48,717 bases of DNA from Microvirga sp. ACRRW (GCF_022346925.1 NZ_JAKRNJ010000013.1:1-48717), one strand, 5' to 3'. Positions 1 to 10,172 are shown, counted from the stretch's first letter. Notes: generated by a model from the sequence alone, not told the origin. Made by a program: numbers and translations.

Positions 1-40
1 GGGACGCACACAGCCCGGGCAGACCTCAGGGGCGAGCGCC

Positions 41-1351
41 TTACTCCTCCCGGAACGCCCGAACCGCATGATCCACAACAGGCTTCGTGAGATACGACAG
101 CGCACTGCGCGAGCTGGTTTGGATCAGGCCTTCGACCGGCATCCCCGGCACCAGCCGCAAAGCGCCCAGCCGCTCGCGCTCGCCCGGCGCCAGCGCCACC
201 CGCACCGGATAATAGCGCTCCCCCGAGCGCGCATCGGTCACCAAATCCGCCGCTATCAAAACTACCGTGCCCATCAGCTCCGGCGTCGAGCGCTGCGAGA
301 ACGACGTCAGCCGCAGCACCGTGCGCAGGCCCGGCCGGACCTGGTCGATGTCCTGCGGCGAGACCTTCACCTCAACCGACAAATCGTCCGTCTCTGGCAC
401 AATCAGCATCATCGCCTCGCCCCCGCCAATCACACCCCCAACCGTATGCACAACAGACTGATGAACAACACCACTCTGAGGGGCGCGGATCTCGATCCGC
501 TTCAACTGATCCAGCGCCGAGACCTTCCGCTCCACCAGCTCCGCAATCTTCGCCTGGACTTCACGCAGCTCCTGCGAGACTTCGCTCCTGAGATCCTGAT
601 CGATCTGGATGATCTGAAGCGAGGTTTCACTGATCCGTCCCTTAGCTTGCGCAACATTCGAGATGAGCTGACCGTGCTCGCCACGCAGACGGGTCTCCTC
701 GCGTTTCAGTGCCGTGACGCGGGTGATGGGCACTAGGTTCTTGCGCCAGAGTTGATCGACACCGATGAGCTCGTCCTGGATGAGTTTGATCTCGTCGGCT
801 TTCGCTGTGGCCTGAAGCTTGAGGCCATCGATCTGCTCCTGAAGCTGAGAGATGCGTTCCTTAAGCTGTGCCTGTTGCCCTGCCCGTGCCGCACGGCGCG
901 TTTCGAACAGATGAATTTCGCCCTGGATGAGGCTTGCGAGCTCGATTTCATGCAGGCGCTCTTTCAGCTCAGACGGAAATGAGACACGCTCCAGGCTGTC
1001 GCGTTCCGCCTGCAATCGGCTCTGCCTTGCCGCCAGCTCGTCCAAGCTTTTGGCCACCATCGCGAGATTGGCACGCGCGATCGTCTCATCGAGCCGCACC
1101 ACCACATCGCCGGCGCGGACATGGCTCCCATCTCGGGCAAGGATCTCGCCGACGACACCACCCGTGGGATGCTGGACCTTCTTGACGTGGCTTTCGACGA
1201 CGATGGAGCCGGGAGCGACGACTGCTCCGGACAACTCCGTGACCGCCGCCCAGCCGCCAAGACCCCCGACGAGAAAGAGAGCGGAGGAAAGACCCAGCAA
1301 CGAGTAAAAGCGGATGGCGGCCCTAGCGTTTGGCTTCTTCGAGGAGTTCAT
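41..1351 (-). CDS. HlyD-family type I secretion membrane fusion protein
   Basis: Periplasmic adaptor that links an inner-membrane ABC exporter to a TolC-type outer-membrane channel. The 436-residue product has a short cytoplasmic N-terminus, one membrane segment at about residues 15-37, a lipoyl/barrel half-motif just after it (around 'VKKVQHPTGGVVGEI'), a long coiled coil at about 90-285, the second lipoyl half ('IRAPQSGVVHQ') and a C-terminal beta-barrel. The length is normal for the PrtE/HlyD family. It is last in a same-strand series RTX peroxidase, ABC exporter, adaptor; only 15 bases separate it from the exporter stop, so co-transcription is very likely. The probable cargo is the RTX peroxidase. 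No TolC gene is seen, so the outer-membrane channel must be encoded elsewhere. The family call is secure; the cargo is inferred. Confidence 0.93.
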   Translation of the reverse strand: MNSSKKPNARAAIRFYSLLGLSSALFLVGGLGGWAAVTELSGAVVAPGSIVVESHVKKVQHPTGGVVGEILARDGSHVRAGDVVVRLDETIARANLAMVAKSLDELAARQSRLQAERDSLERVSFPSELKERLHEIELASLIQGEIHLFETRRAARAGQQAQLKERISQLQEQIDGLKLQATAKADEIKLIQDELIGVDQLWRKNLVPITRVTALKREETRLRGEHGQLISNVAQAKGRISETSLQIIQIDQDLRSEVSQELREVQAKIAELVERKVSALDQLKRIEIRAPQSGVVHQSVVHTVGGVIGGGEAMMLIVPETDDLSVEVKVSPQDIDQVRPGLRTVLRLTSFSQRSTPELMGTVVLIAADLVTDARSGERYYPVRVALAPGERERLGALRLVPGMPVEGLIQTSSRSALSYLTKPVVDHAVRAFREE

Positions 1352-1366
1352 GGCGTGCTCCTTGGT

Positions 1367-3106
1367 CTAAACGGCTTTCAACGGTGCATTGACAGGTGCC
1401 CGCGGCTCGGCTGGCTGAGGTGCAGGCACGGAGCGCAAAACTTTGCTGAGGATCTCATCTTTCAAGCCGAAGCTCTGGACGCGTCCTTCCGACATGACGA
1501 GCACATGATCGACGCCGGCAAGGGCGCTTGGACGATGGGCGATGATGATGACGATGCCTCCGCGCGCGCGGATGTTCATGATCGCTGCGGTCAAGGCCTG
1601 CTCGCCTTCGTTGTCGAGATTCGAGTTAGGTTCATCGAGCACGACGAGGAAGGGGTCGCCATAAATGGCACGGGCGAGAGCGATACGCTGCCGCTGTCCG
1701 CCTGACAGTGTCGCTCCGAACTCACCGACCTGCGTCTCGTATCCGTCCGGCAGCTGGAGGATCATCTCATGGACATTGGCCGCTTTGGCGGCAGCAAGGA
1801 TGGATTCGGATTTCGGGTTGGGATCAAAGCGCGCGATGTTCTGCGCTACGGTCCCGGCAAAGAGTTCGACGTCTTGCGGCAGATAGCCGATATGACGTCC
1901 AAGATCCTCCGGCAGCCATTGCTCGATGGCCGCTGCATCGAAGCGAACCTTGCCGCGCCATGCGGGCCAGACGCCCACGATCATGCGCGCAAGAGACGAT
2001 TTACCCGAGGCGCTTGGACCGATGATGCCGAGCCCGCTGCCTGCATTCAGATCGAATGACACATCCTGGACGGCGAATCTCTGTCCGCCGGGGGCGCCCG
2101 TTCCCGCGTTCTCGAGAGACAGAAGCATGCGGGGGGCGGGAAGCTTCAGAGGGGCCTCCGCACGAGCATCGAATTCCAGAACGCTCTTCAATCGGCGCCA
2201 GCCCTGACGGGCGCTAACGAAGCCTTTCCAGTTGGCAATCGCCAGTTCGACAGGTGCCACAGCTCGGGAGGTGAGGATGGAGCTTGCGATCATGATGCCG
2301 CCGGTCGCCTGACCATCGATCACGAGATAGGCGCCGAGTGCGAGAACCGCCGACTGCAGCATCATACGCAGCACTTTCGACAAGGCTCCGAAGCCGCCTG
2401 CCACGTCCGAGGTACGCTGCTGATAGGATAGGTAGCGCGCATTGGCGTCGCTCCAGCGTTGCCCAATCCATTGGGCCATCCCCATGGCGTGAACGACTTC
2501 TGCATTGCGGTGCGCCCCTTCGGAAATACCGTTCCGTATCAGGGCTGCGCCAACGGCTGCCTTGGAGGCTTCGCGCGTCAGGAGCTCGGTCAGTAAGGTG
2601 ATTACGACGAGAAGGCAGGCGCCGCCGAGCGCAACGGCGCCAATCCATGGATGGAAGGCGAAGCAGATGAAAAGGTAGAGCGGCATCCATGGAAGATCGA
2701 AGAGTGCGGAGGGGCCGCCGCCAGCGAGGAATGCTCTCAGTTGGTCGAGATCCCGCAATGGCTGCTGTCCATCACCGTCGCTCTTTCCTTTGAGAGGTGC
2801 GTTGATCTGGCCTTGGAAAACCTGCTGACTCAGGTCTTCATCGAGGGCCGCTCCAACACGGGCGAGGATACGGCCGCGAACCATCTCAAACAGGCCCTGG
2901 AAGAGATAGAGCACAACGATGATGATGGAGAGGCCGACCAGGGTTGGAATGCTTCGGCTCGGAAGCACCCGGTCATAGACCTCCATCATGAAGATCGAAC
3001 CCGAAAGATAGAGCAGATTGATCAGCCCGCTGAGGATGGCGACACCCAGAAAAGCGCCGCGGCAGGAGGCCATGATGCTGGGACGTTTCTTGAATGAGCT
3101 GATCAT
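1367..3106 (-). CDS. Type I secretion ABC transporter/permease (PrtD-like)
   Basis: Inner-membrane exporter with fused membrane and ATPase domains that drives one-step secretion of RTX proteins. The reading frame is open further upstream, but I chose the ATG at 3106 because residues then begin MISSFKKRPS, typical of the family, and the extra 90 upstream residues are low-complexity Ser/Arg. The 579 residues show membrane helices at about 20-290, Walker A GPSASGKSS (about 363-371), Q-loop YLPQ (about 408), signature LSGGQ (about 467), Walker B FLVVLDEP (about 486) and the H-loop His in IIAHRPS (about 524). No N-terminal peptidase C39 domain is present, which fits RTX cargo with an uncleaved C-terminal signal. 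It lies between the RTX peroxidase and the HlyD adaptor on the same strand. Confidence 0.95.
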   Translation of the reverse strand: MISSFKKRPSIMASCRGAFLGVAILSGLINLLYLSGSIFMMEVYDRVLPSRSIPTLVGLSIIIVVLYLFQGLFEMVRGRILARVGAALDEDLSQQVFQGQINAPLKGKSDGDGQQPLRDLDQLRAFLAGGGPSALFDLPWMPLYLFICFAFHPWIGAVALGGACLLVVITLLTELLTREASKAAVGAALIRNGISEGAHRNAEVVHAMGMAQWIGQRWSDANARYLSYQQRTSDVAGGFGALSKVLRMMLQSAVLALGAYLVIDGQATGGIMIASSILTSRAVAPVELAIANWKGFVSARQGWRRLKSVLEFDARAEAPLKLPAPRMLLSLENAGTGAPGGQRFAVQDVSFDLNAGSGLGIIGPSASGKSSLARMIVGVWPAWRGKVRFDAAAIEQWLPEDLGRHIGYLPQDVELFAGTVAQNIARFDPNPKSESILAAAKAANVHEMILQLPDGYETQVGEFGATLSGGQRQRIALARAIYGDPFLVVLDEPNSNLDNEGEQALTAAIMNIRARGGIVIIIAHRPSALAGVDHVLVMSEGRVQSFGLKDEILSKVLRSVPAPQPAEPRAPVNAPLKAV

Positions 3107-3183
3107 CGCGTTTGCCTCAGAGAATTGCGTCGCTTCGGTGTTTCGCTGCTTCGGAAAATGCGCCTTGGCTTTCAAGGGATGAT

Positions 3184-3217
3184 CCCGCCGGGAGGAGAGG
3201 GGGCTTCTCCCGGCGGG
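3184..3217 (-). terminator. Strong stem-loop between RTX gene and exporter, no U-tract
   Basis: A perfect 11-base inverted repeat, CCCGCCGGGAG / CTCCCGGCGGG, with a 12-base loop lies in the 136-base gap between the peroxidase stop and the exporter start. In the direction of transcription it is followed by ATCATCCC, with no run of T, so it is not a classic intrinsic terminator. It is more likely a partial terminator or RNA-stabilising element lowering exporter expression relative to the cargo; that role is inference. Confidence 0.6.
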
Positions 3218-3242
3218 GCCAAACGATCTCAACGAGCCTGCA

Positions 3243-6200
3243 TCAGAAGATGAAGTCGTTGCTGTCGAGATCGGATGCGTTGACACCCTTGAGGACGAGG
3301 ATGTCAGAGCCGTGCTTGAGGATCGTATCGTGGCCCGACTGCGTGATGGAGAGATCCGAGATGCCATCGACGCCACGGAGTTGCCTCGCGTCGATCACGT
3401 CCTGGTCATGGCGGAAGTCCGTAACCGTGTCTCGTCCGCCACCTTTCTGGAAGACGAAGGTATCCGCTCCCAAACCGCCGCTGAGCTTGTCGTTACCGGC
3501 GCCTCCCTTGAGCACATCCTCGCCCCGGCCACCCTTGAGCTCATTGTGTCCGGCATTCCCGACGATGAAGTTGTCGAGGGTATTGCCGTGCCCTTTGATG
3601 TTGGCGGAGCCTGTCAGCACAAGGTTCTCTACGTATGTGCCGCCAAGGGAGAAAGACACGCTGGCTTTAACCGTATCGATGCCTTCCCCGCGAAGTTCAT
3701 AGGCGCGCTCCGAGCGGTGATCGACGATATAGGTATCGTTGCCTTGACCGCCCCACATCTTGTCGATTCCGCGTCCGCCGTTGAGGGCATCATTGCCGCG
3801 ACCACCATAGAGGCGATCATTGCCATCGTCGGCATAGAGACGGTCATTGCCGTCCTCGCCATGGATGTGGTCGTCGCCTGTTCCGGAAAGCATGGAGTCG
3901 TTGCCACGGCCGCCCCACATCCGATCTTCCTCGCCGGTTCCCCGGATCGTTTCTGATCTGGATGTGCCCCTCATGGATCCGCTCACGTTATGGACATCGA
4001 ACCTGAAGGTCTCCTCCTTAACGTCCCCGTCGGATGCTGTGGCGACCACAGTTACCTCGTGAGCGCGCTGAGTTTCGAAGTCGAGCGCGACGCCGTGTTT
4101 GAGCACGATGTTATTGCCCTTGATCTCAAACAGGTTGCTCGATTCTCCCCGCAGCGCGAAGGTGACCATATCGGCCGTCTCCGGCGTGAGAGATGTCAGG
4201 CCCGCGACAGCCGTGCCTGCCGCTGCATTTTCCAGTAGAGCTGGAGCCTGTGATGTCAGGAGATTCACCACTGGACCGAACGATTGCGGGCCATTAGTGA
4301 GGCCGATGAAGTCGTTGGCGGTCAGGCTCACCAAACCCTCAAGGGCGATCTGGAACGTGGCGCTTCCCCCAAAGAGCGTTGCGTAACGACCTTCGATGAT
4401 GGTTTGATTGCCCTCAAATCGATACCTAAGCTGACCGTTTGCTGTGAAGGCTGCGGTCCCGATGAATGTGAAGTCCTGATCGGAGCCAAGGCTGGTGAGT
4501 GAACGGTTCGCATCGATGGCATCGATGTTAATCCTGTCCGTCCCTTGGACGAAATCGACGATCACGTCTCGAGTTGCCGCGGTGCCTCCTGTCTCATCGT
4601 CATCGAAGAGGAAAGTATCTGTGCCAGTACCACCACTCATGCGATCGACGCCGCTTGCGCCATCTATGGTATCGTTTCCGATGCCTCCATCCATGACGTC
4701 GTTGCCGCTGCCGCCGTTGACGTTGTCATTGCCGACGCCGCCGTTCAGCGTATCGTTGCCACCATTGCCATTAAGAGTATCGTCGCCATCGAGGCCCGAG
4801 AGATTGTCTCCTGAGTTCCCGCTGGTGATTGCATTGTTCAGGGCGTTTCCGGTGCCCGTGAACGCACCGCCGCCGGTGTACTCGAGATTCTCCACGCCTG
4901 CGGTCAGCGTGTAGCTCGCAAGGGCTGTCTCCACCGTGTCGATGCCGCCGGAACCTGCCGCAGTTTCGTCCACCACGTCGCCTGCATTGTCGACGACGTA
5001 GGTGTCGTTCCCACCCAAGCCCCGCAGCGTGTCGGCACCTCCGCGCCCGTCGAGAAGGTTGGCAGCTCCATTGCCGATCAGGGTGTCGGCAGCGTTGCCG
5101 CCTCTAACATTCTCGATGCCGCTGATGGAGATGAAGCCCGAGGCCGTTCCTGCTCCCAGATCGACCGTCACGCTCGAGCTGGCAGTCGAGTATTCAAGCA
5201 TATCGGAAGAGCCGCCACCAAGGTCAGCCACGACTCGCTCGACGTCAGCCCCAATGGTGGCTCCTTCGATGTGCGTCAGACGTGTCGTGAAGGTAACGCT
5301 CAGGGTTTCGCTGCCATTACCGTTCTCGTAGGCGTTGATCGTATCAATGTCGGCGCCACCATTGATGGTTGATGTCGCACCTCCACCGTCGATGTCGTAC
5401 ATGAAGACGTCATTGCCGACGCCGCCGTTGAGGATGTTGGTGCCCGACCCGCCGTCGATGGTGTCGTTGCCTTCGCCTCCATCGATGTTGTCGTTGCCGC
5501 TGCCGCCATTCAGGACATCGTTGCCGGACACGCCCGTGATGGTGTCATTGCCGGCGCCGCCATTGATCACGTCATCTCCATCGACGCCGGAGAGGGTGTC
5601 GTTGCCATTGCGGCCGTTGATCAGGTTCGGACCCGTGGTGCCCACATAATTGTCGCTGGCGTTGTTGGACCCGATCCGTGCCGTCATGACGGATGTCAGG
5701 GATTCCTCGTTTCCAGCGCCGTCCGTGAAGCTCACGACCACCCGGATGAACTGGCCGATCCGAGAGTCCGGGACAACATAGCTTTGCTGGTTCGCGCCCG
5801 AAATGGTGCTCCAGGTGTTCCCGCCATTGGTCGAGAATTCCCAGCGGTATCGGAAAGAGCCAAGCCCGTTGAGATCCGCGATGCTGCTCGTGTTGGCAGT
5901 GATCACGTTCTCGCTGCCTGTGAGGGTAGGCGCGCCCGTTGCAGCCCGCTGCGCGATCAACACATCCCGGTCAGTAAAGCGCAGATACTCGATGTTGAGA
6001 AGACGATCTGTTCCGGTGTCTCCATTGGTTAGGTCGATGTCTCTAACAGTGTAGCTACCATCGGCGTTGCGGTTGAAGGTGTAGCCGGATCGTGCTCCGT
6101 TGTAGACCGCGTAGTCATTGGCGGAGTTCGTTAAGTCGCCTTCCGCGATCTCGCGAACGATGGAGAGCTGGCCTGGATTGAAGGTGCGATCGAGCATCAG

Positions 6201-9200
6201 AGCCTGAAGGGTTCTGCCGCCGAATTGTGCCACTGCATCCGCGGCGGGAGCTCCGTTCGTATATTGCGACTCGAGGTATACCTTCCCTGTCATTCCATCC
6301 GCCGTATAGACCGTGTTTCCGGCCGTGATGCGGATGCGGACGTTAAGCCAGTTGTCGCCATCGATGAGATCGTTACCGCCGCGACCTTCGATGGTGTCGT
6401 TTCCGCCGCCGCCGAGGAGGATGTTTCCTGTATCGTAGGCAACAATTTTCTCAAGATCGCCCGATGTCGGTCGTGCTGCGACCATGTTGCCGAGCAGGGT
6501 GCGCAATCCCGCGATCCGGTCGATACCGGCATGGGTCAGTTCGTTGTTGGCGAAGGTGAAGTCCGCATTGGCTCCGCCAGCAGGTGGCTCGGCATTCGGA
6601 TCTCCACGGTTATCGCCCTTCAGGAGGTCGTCGTGGATCCAACCGGACAGAGCCTCGACCTGATCGAAGCGATCGCGGAGGATATCCTGTTCATCCGTCG
6701 TGAAGATCGGGGTGAGCAGATCGGAATCTGCGGCTTCGCCGTTACCTTTGTGGATCGCCCAATCGAAGCCGAACATGCCCTCGTTACGCATGACGCTCTC
6801 GCCTTGAACCATGATGTCGTCGCCGGATTCGGCGTCGAAATCGTGTTCGTTTTGGCCGGCGAACATCACGTCGTGACCGATGATGGTCGAGTTGAAATTC
6901 AGCTCAGAGTTGTCGCCCGCAGTCGTATCGAACCCATTCCCGGCTTCGATCCAGTCGTCACCTTCGTTGCCGAGCAGGAAGTCAGCGCCGTCGCCGCCGA
7001 GCATGAAGTCGTTGCCCGTGCCGCCGAACATTTCCTTGCCGTCGGGGCCTGCGACCAGGAAGTCTTGACCTTCATTGCCAAACACGAGCGCCAGGCCGCT
7101 GCCGCCATGGATGACGTCGTTGCCTTCCTCACCATGCAGCATATCGACCTCGCCGATATCCGTGCCGTTGTTGGTGATGACATCATCGCCTTTGCCGCCA
7201 TGCACGCGGTCGACGCCGTAGCCGGCTTCGATATCGTCATTGCCGTCGCGGCCCCAAACAGAGTCGTCGCCGCCGCCGGAAATGATGGTGTCGTTGCCGT
7301 TTGTTCCTTGGATCAGCACATGGTCGTTGGTGTTGACGCGGATATACTCGTCCTTTCCATCGCCATTGGCATCCCTGCGGACAATCATGGGAGAAATTGC
7401 CTCAAGCCAGGGGTCGCTCTGCGTCGGATCCGTGTGACCGAACTTCGTCATCATGGCGCGGTCCATGTAGAGAACATGGTCCGGCACGGAGAAGATATCG
7501 CCGGGAAGCGCATAGCCGGTCTCGCCGAGATCGGTATTGTTCAGGATCATCTTGGCGAGTGAATTGTTCTCAAGCTCGTTAAGGAAGTTCAATCCCTGGA
7601 CACGGGATAGGTAGTAGAAACGGTCGGCATTCTGCAAATTCTCCATCTGCAGTTCGAAGATGAACGAGAAGGTCGAGCCCAGCATGCCGCCGAAGGCCAT
7701 TTTCTTTTCGGCCATGCCGCCGACCCAGAGGTCGACATCCTCAAGGCCGCCGAGCTTGCTGGCGTAGATGCCTGTGCCGTTCAGGAATGCTTGACGATCC
7801 TCTTCATTGAGGCTGGCATGGCCGAAGACTAGATTCCAGGCGGCTGTACGCTTCGCTTCAAGGTTTGTTGCGCTAGTGATCGTCGCGTGAGTGCCATAGG
7901 CCGCGATGAAATTCACGATCGAAGCCGGGTTCTTCAGGTTCAAGGCGAAATCCGTCCAGCTCGTATACGCGGCAAGCTGCGTGTCGCCGTTCGCCATCTC
8001 CTGGAATTGCCGGCGGGCTTCGTTCAGCGGCGGAATTCCGGTGTCGCGTCCGCGGGCGATATTGATGGCTGCGAGATCAAGCGGGATGCCGACGAGCTGG
8101 TTGCGCAACACATGAGTCACGAACTCGTCGATCTCGTTGCCGACCTGGCTCGTCATGCCGCGAATGATGGCGCCTGCCGCCTCTTCGTGGTCGATGGTGC
8201 TGGAACCAAATGCCAGCGGGTTCAAGAATGCATCGAACAGATCCATGCTCGTGTCGTTCCCGTCCGCATCCGTGCTGGCTACCTGCTCTCGGAGCATGGA
8301 GTGGCCGAAGCGGTAGATGACATGAGCGAATTCTGCGAAGATTGCAGGATTGATGTCGACCGACGGATTGAACACGAAGGCATCAACGTCCGGCTGCATC
8401 TTGCGGGCGAATTCCTCGAACACGAGGTGCTGGTACTGCATCTCGGTCGTGAAGCGGGCCGCCTGGAACAGGCGCTCGCCATCCCAGGTGAGAGTCGCGG
8501 CAAAAGCTGCAACGGCTGCCGCATCACCGGCCGGCGGAAGGGCGGTTCCAGCCGGAAGATCGACGCGTAGCCATTCATTGAGGAAGGCGAGGTCGCCCGA
8601 CTCGATGGCGCGCGCTTTTACTTGCTCGACCATGTTGTTGTGTTCGGAATGGAACACATGATGGACCGCGGAAAGACCGATGTTCTCGTTGCCGCGACCA
8701 TCGCCCGTAATGTAGTGCGCGTCGAGCATCTCGTTGTCATAAGCAAGTTGCGTGCCGCGAGTTGGGTTGACCGGTCCGGCGGTACCGTCGGCATTCTTGT
8801 AGCCGACCGCGCTGTCGCCATCCTGCTGAAGAACGCCGTTGACGATGACCGGGACGGCGGCATGGGCGATGTCATCCAGGAAGGCATGTCCTGTGCGAAC
8901 AGCGCCAGCCGTTGAAATCGGGTTTGCCGGATTTCCCTCTCGGAACACATCATCCCCGCCGCCGAACTTGCCGTCGGCGCCGAGGGAGACCACAAGCTGC
9001 GGATAGCCGTTGGAACCACGGACGAATTCACCATACTCATCCATGACGAAGAGGGGAATGTTGGTTACGTCAGCATCGGTAAGGTTGATGCCGAGCATCG
9101 TCCGAGCCTGCTCCTTGACGTCCGCCCAAGTGGCAAGACCGCGATCGCCTGTCAGCAGCCTGCCGGTCGAAACCGGATGGGAGTCGGGGACGCCATCGCC

Positions 9201-10172
9201 GTTCGAATCCACGGAGAATTCATACTCGCGCAGGAACAGCTGATGCGACGAATTCGAGGTGTAGGTCTGGTTCTGATCGACCCAAGGGGTCGTCTGGTTC
9301 TGAGCGCTCGTCGGAGCGCGCGTGAGCACCATGAAGTTGGTGTGCGGGCTGTCGGGATTATACAGCGGATCGTCCGGCTGAAGCGGGATGTAGATCGTAC
9401 CGTTGTTGCCCTTCTGGACGAGATCGAGGCCATGGTCGAAGAACTGGCCGAACAGTGTGAACCAGCCATTGTAGGAAGCCGAGAGGCCTTCGTCCGGCGC
9501 GACGTTGGGAAGCACGATGCTTTCGCCGTCCATCTCCACTTCATACTTGGTCAGTGCCGTATCAAGCGCCGTCTGCGCGGCATCGATAGTCGCCTGAACC
9601 CCACCGGTCTTCGCGGCGTCGAGGGCCGTCTTGGCCGCGCGAATCTCGTTCAGGGCAGTCATCAAGTCAGGACCGGTTATGCCTGCATAGGTGAGCGCTG
9701 CGTAAATGGCAGCTGGGTTGTTGAGGGTCTGGTCAACGATGAGATTGGAGATGATGCGCGGGTCCGCATCCACCAGGCTTCCGCCTCCCAGGCCCATGGA
9801 CCCGGGGGCAGGATTGCCCATTTCACCGTAGTTGCCATCGGTAAAGACAACTTCGTTGCCAGAGCCTTGTCCGAAGGTGATGCTGTCGTCGTTCTCATTC
9901 CGGTAATAGGGGTCGGTAATGCGAGGGAAGGGATTGTCCGCAGCACCCCATTGATCGCGTCCGGCGACGAGATTGTTGTAGCTGCCATCGACGGTGCGCA
10001 GACCATAGGGCGACAGGGTCGTGGGAACGGCGAGCGTACCGCTCGGATCGGTTGTGATGTTGCCCTGAGCATCGACACGGATCTCAGTCAGTGGAGTTCC
10101 TGCCGAATGGGCTTCAGCAATCTTGATCTGCTTCAGGATGAATTCGAGATCGTGCCGGACGAGATTTACCAT
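3243..10172 (-). CDS. Secreted animal-type haem peroxidase with RTX calcium-binding tail (MopA-like)
   Basis: Giant exoprotein of 2309 residues. The ATG at 10172 is preferred over the frame's upstream end because GGGAGAGG precedes it at good spacing and the product begins MVNLVRHDLEFI. The peroxidase domain (about 220-880) keeps the myeloperoxidase landmarks: Gln243, Asp246 and distal His247 in GQFFDHG, catalytic Arg493 and Glu496 in GDGRGNE, proximal His624 in YRFGHS, then ARGRDTGIP and DLWVGG. RTX nonapeptide repeats (GGxGNDxxx type) occur at about 955-1110, 1250-1275, 1510-1600, 1690-1735, 1785-1860 and 2070-2250. An Ig/BIG-like segment (about 1410-1500) and a cadherin-like segment (about 1990-2065) sit between them. 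The C-terminus ends in hydrophobic DFIF, as in type I secretion signals. Followed by its own exporter genes. The nearest known architecture is MopA, the Mn(II)-oxidising peroxidases; the substrate here is not proven. Confidence 0.93.
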   Translation of the reverse strand: MVNLVRHDLEFILKQIKIAEAHSAGTPLTEIRVDAQGNITTDPSGTLAVPTTLSPYGLRTVDGSYNNLVAGRDQWGAADNPFPRITDPYYRNENDDSITFGQGSGNEVVFTDGNYGEMGNPAPGSMGLGGGSLVDADPRIISNLIVDQTLNNPAAIYAALTYAGITGPDLMTALNEIRAAKTALDAAKTGGVQATIDAAQTALDTALTKYEVEMDGESIVLPNVAPDEGLSASYNGWFTLFGQFFDHGLDLVQKGNNGTIYIPLQPDDPLYNPDSPHTNFMVLTRAPTSAQNQTTPWVDQNQTYTSNSSHQLFLREYEFSVDSNGDGVPDSHPVSTGRLLTGDRGLATWADVKEQARTMLGINLTDADVTNIPLFVMDEYGEFVRGSNGYPQLVVSLGADGKFGGGDDVFREGNPANPISTAGAVRTGHAFLDDIAHAAVPVIVNGVLQQDGDSAVGYKNADGTAGPVNPTRGTQLAYDNEMLDAHYITGDGRGNENIGLSAVHHVFHSEHNNMVEQVKARAIESGDLAFLNEWLRVDLPAGTALPPAGDAAAVAAFAATLTWDGERLFQAARFTTEMQYQHLVFEEFARKMQPDVDAFVFNPSVDINPAIFAEFAHVIYRFGHSMLREQVASTDADGNDTSMDLFDAFLNPLAFGSSTIDHEEAAGAIIRGMTSQVGNEIDEFVTHVLRNQLVGIPLDLAAINIARGRDTGIPPLNEARRQFQEMANGDTQLAAYTSWTDFALNLKNPASIVNFIAAYGTHATITSATNLEAKRTAAWNLVFGHASLNEEDRQAFLNGTGIYASKLGGLEDVDLWVGGMAEKKMAFGGMLGSTFSFIFELQMENLQNADRFYYLSRVQGLNFLNELENNSLAKMILNNTDLGETGYALPGDIFSVPDHVLYMDRAMMTKFGHTDPTQSDPWLEAISPMIVRRDANGDGKDEYIRVNTNDHVLIQGTNGNDTIISGGGDDSVWGRDGNDDIEAGYGVDRVHGGKGDDVITNNGTDIGEVDMLHGEEGNDVIHGGSGLALVFGNEGQDFLVAGPDGKEMFGGTGNDFMLGGDGADFLLGNEGDDWIEAGNGFDTTAGDNSELNFNSTIIGHDVMFAGQNEHDFDAESGDDIMVQGESVMRNEGMFGFDWAIHKGNGEAADSDLLTPIFTTDEQDILRDRFDQVEALSGWIHDDLLKGDNRGDPNAEPPAGGANADFTFANNELTHAGIDRIAGLRTLLGNMVAARPTSGDLEKIVAYDTGNILLGGGGNDTIEGRGGNDLIDGDNWLNVRIRITAGNTVYTADGMTGKVYLESQYTNGAPAADAVAQFGGRTLQALMLDRTFNPGQLSIVREIAEGDLTNSANDYAVYNGARSGYTFNRNADGSYTVRDIDLTNGDTGTDRLLNIEYLRFTDRDVLIAQRAATGAPTLTGSENVITANTSSIADLNGLGSFRYRWEFSTNGGNTWSTISGANQQSYVVPDSRIGQFIRVVVSFTDGAGNEESLTSVMTARIGSNNASDNYVGTTGPNLINGRNGNDTLSGVDGDDVINGGAGNDTITGVSGNDVLNGGSGNDNIDGGEGNDTIDGGSGTNILNGGVGNDVFMYDIDGGGATSTINGGADIDTINAYENGNGSETLSVTFTTRLTHIEGATIGADVERVVADLGGGSSDMLEYSTASSSVTVDLGAGTASGFISISGIENVRGGNAADTLIGNGAANLLDGRGGADTLRGLGGNDTYVVDNAGDVVDETAAGSGGIDTVETALASYTLTAGVENLEYTGGGAFTGTGNALNNAITSGNSGDNLSGLDGDDTLNGNGGNDTLNGGVGNDNVNGGSGNDVMDGGIGNDTIDGASGVDRMSGGTGTDTFLFDDDETGGTAATRDVIVDFVQGTDRINIDAIDANRSLTSLGSDQDFTFIGTAAFTANGQLRYRFEGNQTIIEGRYATLFGGSATFQIALEGLVSLTANDFIGLTNGPQSFGPVVNLLTSQAPALLENAAAGTAVAGLTSLTPETADMVTFALRGESSNLFEIKGNNIVLKHGVALDFETQRAHEVTVVATASDGDVKEETFRFDVHNVSGSMRGTSRSETIRGTGEEDRMWGGRGNDSMLSGTGDDHIHGEDGNDRLYADDGNDRLYGGRGNDALNGGRGIDKMWGGQGNDTYIVDHRSERAYELRGEGIDTVKASVSFSLGGTYVENLVLTGSANIKGHGNTLDNFIVGNAGHNELKGGRGEDVLKGGAGNDKLSGGLGADTFVFQKGGGRDTVTDFRHDQDVIDARQLRGVDGISDLSITQSGHDTILKHGSDILVLKGVNASDLDSNDFIF

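Noticed and set aside
5400..5660. Periodic DNA repeats that could be taken for a minisatellite or CRISPR-like array
   Set aside because: The 27-base period is the codon pattern of RTX nonapeptides (GGxGNDxxx); there are no unique spacers or direct repeats of CRISPR type.
6225..7562. Long plus-strand frame of 445 codons opposite the peroxidase, also 9177-10244
   Set aside because: Antisense shadows of the RTX and peroxidase coding sequence; no ribosome sites or protein-like motifs.
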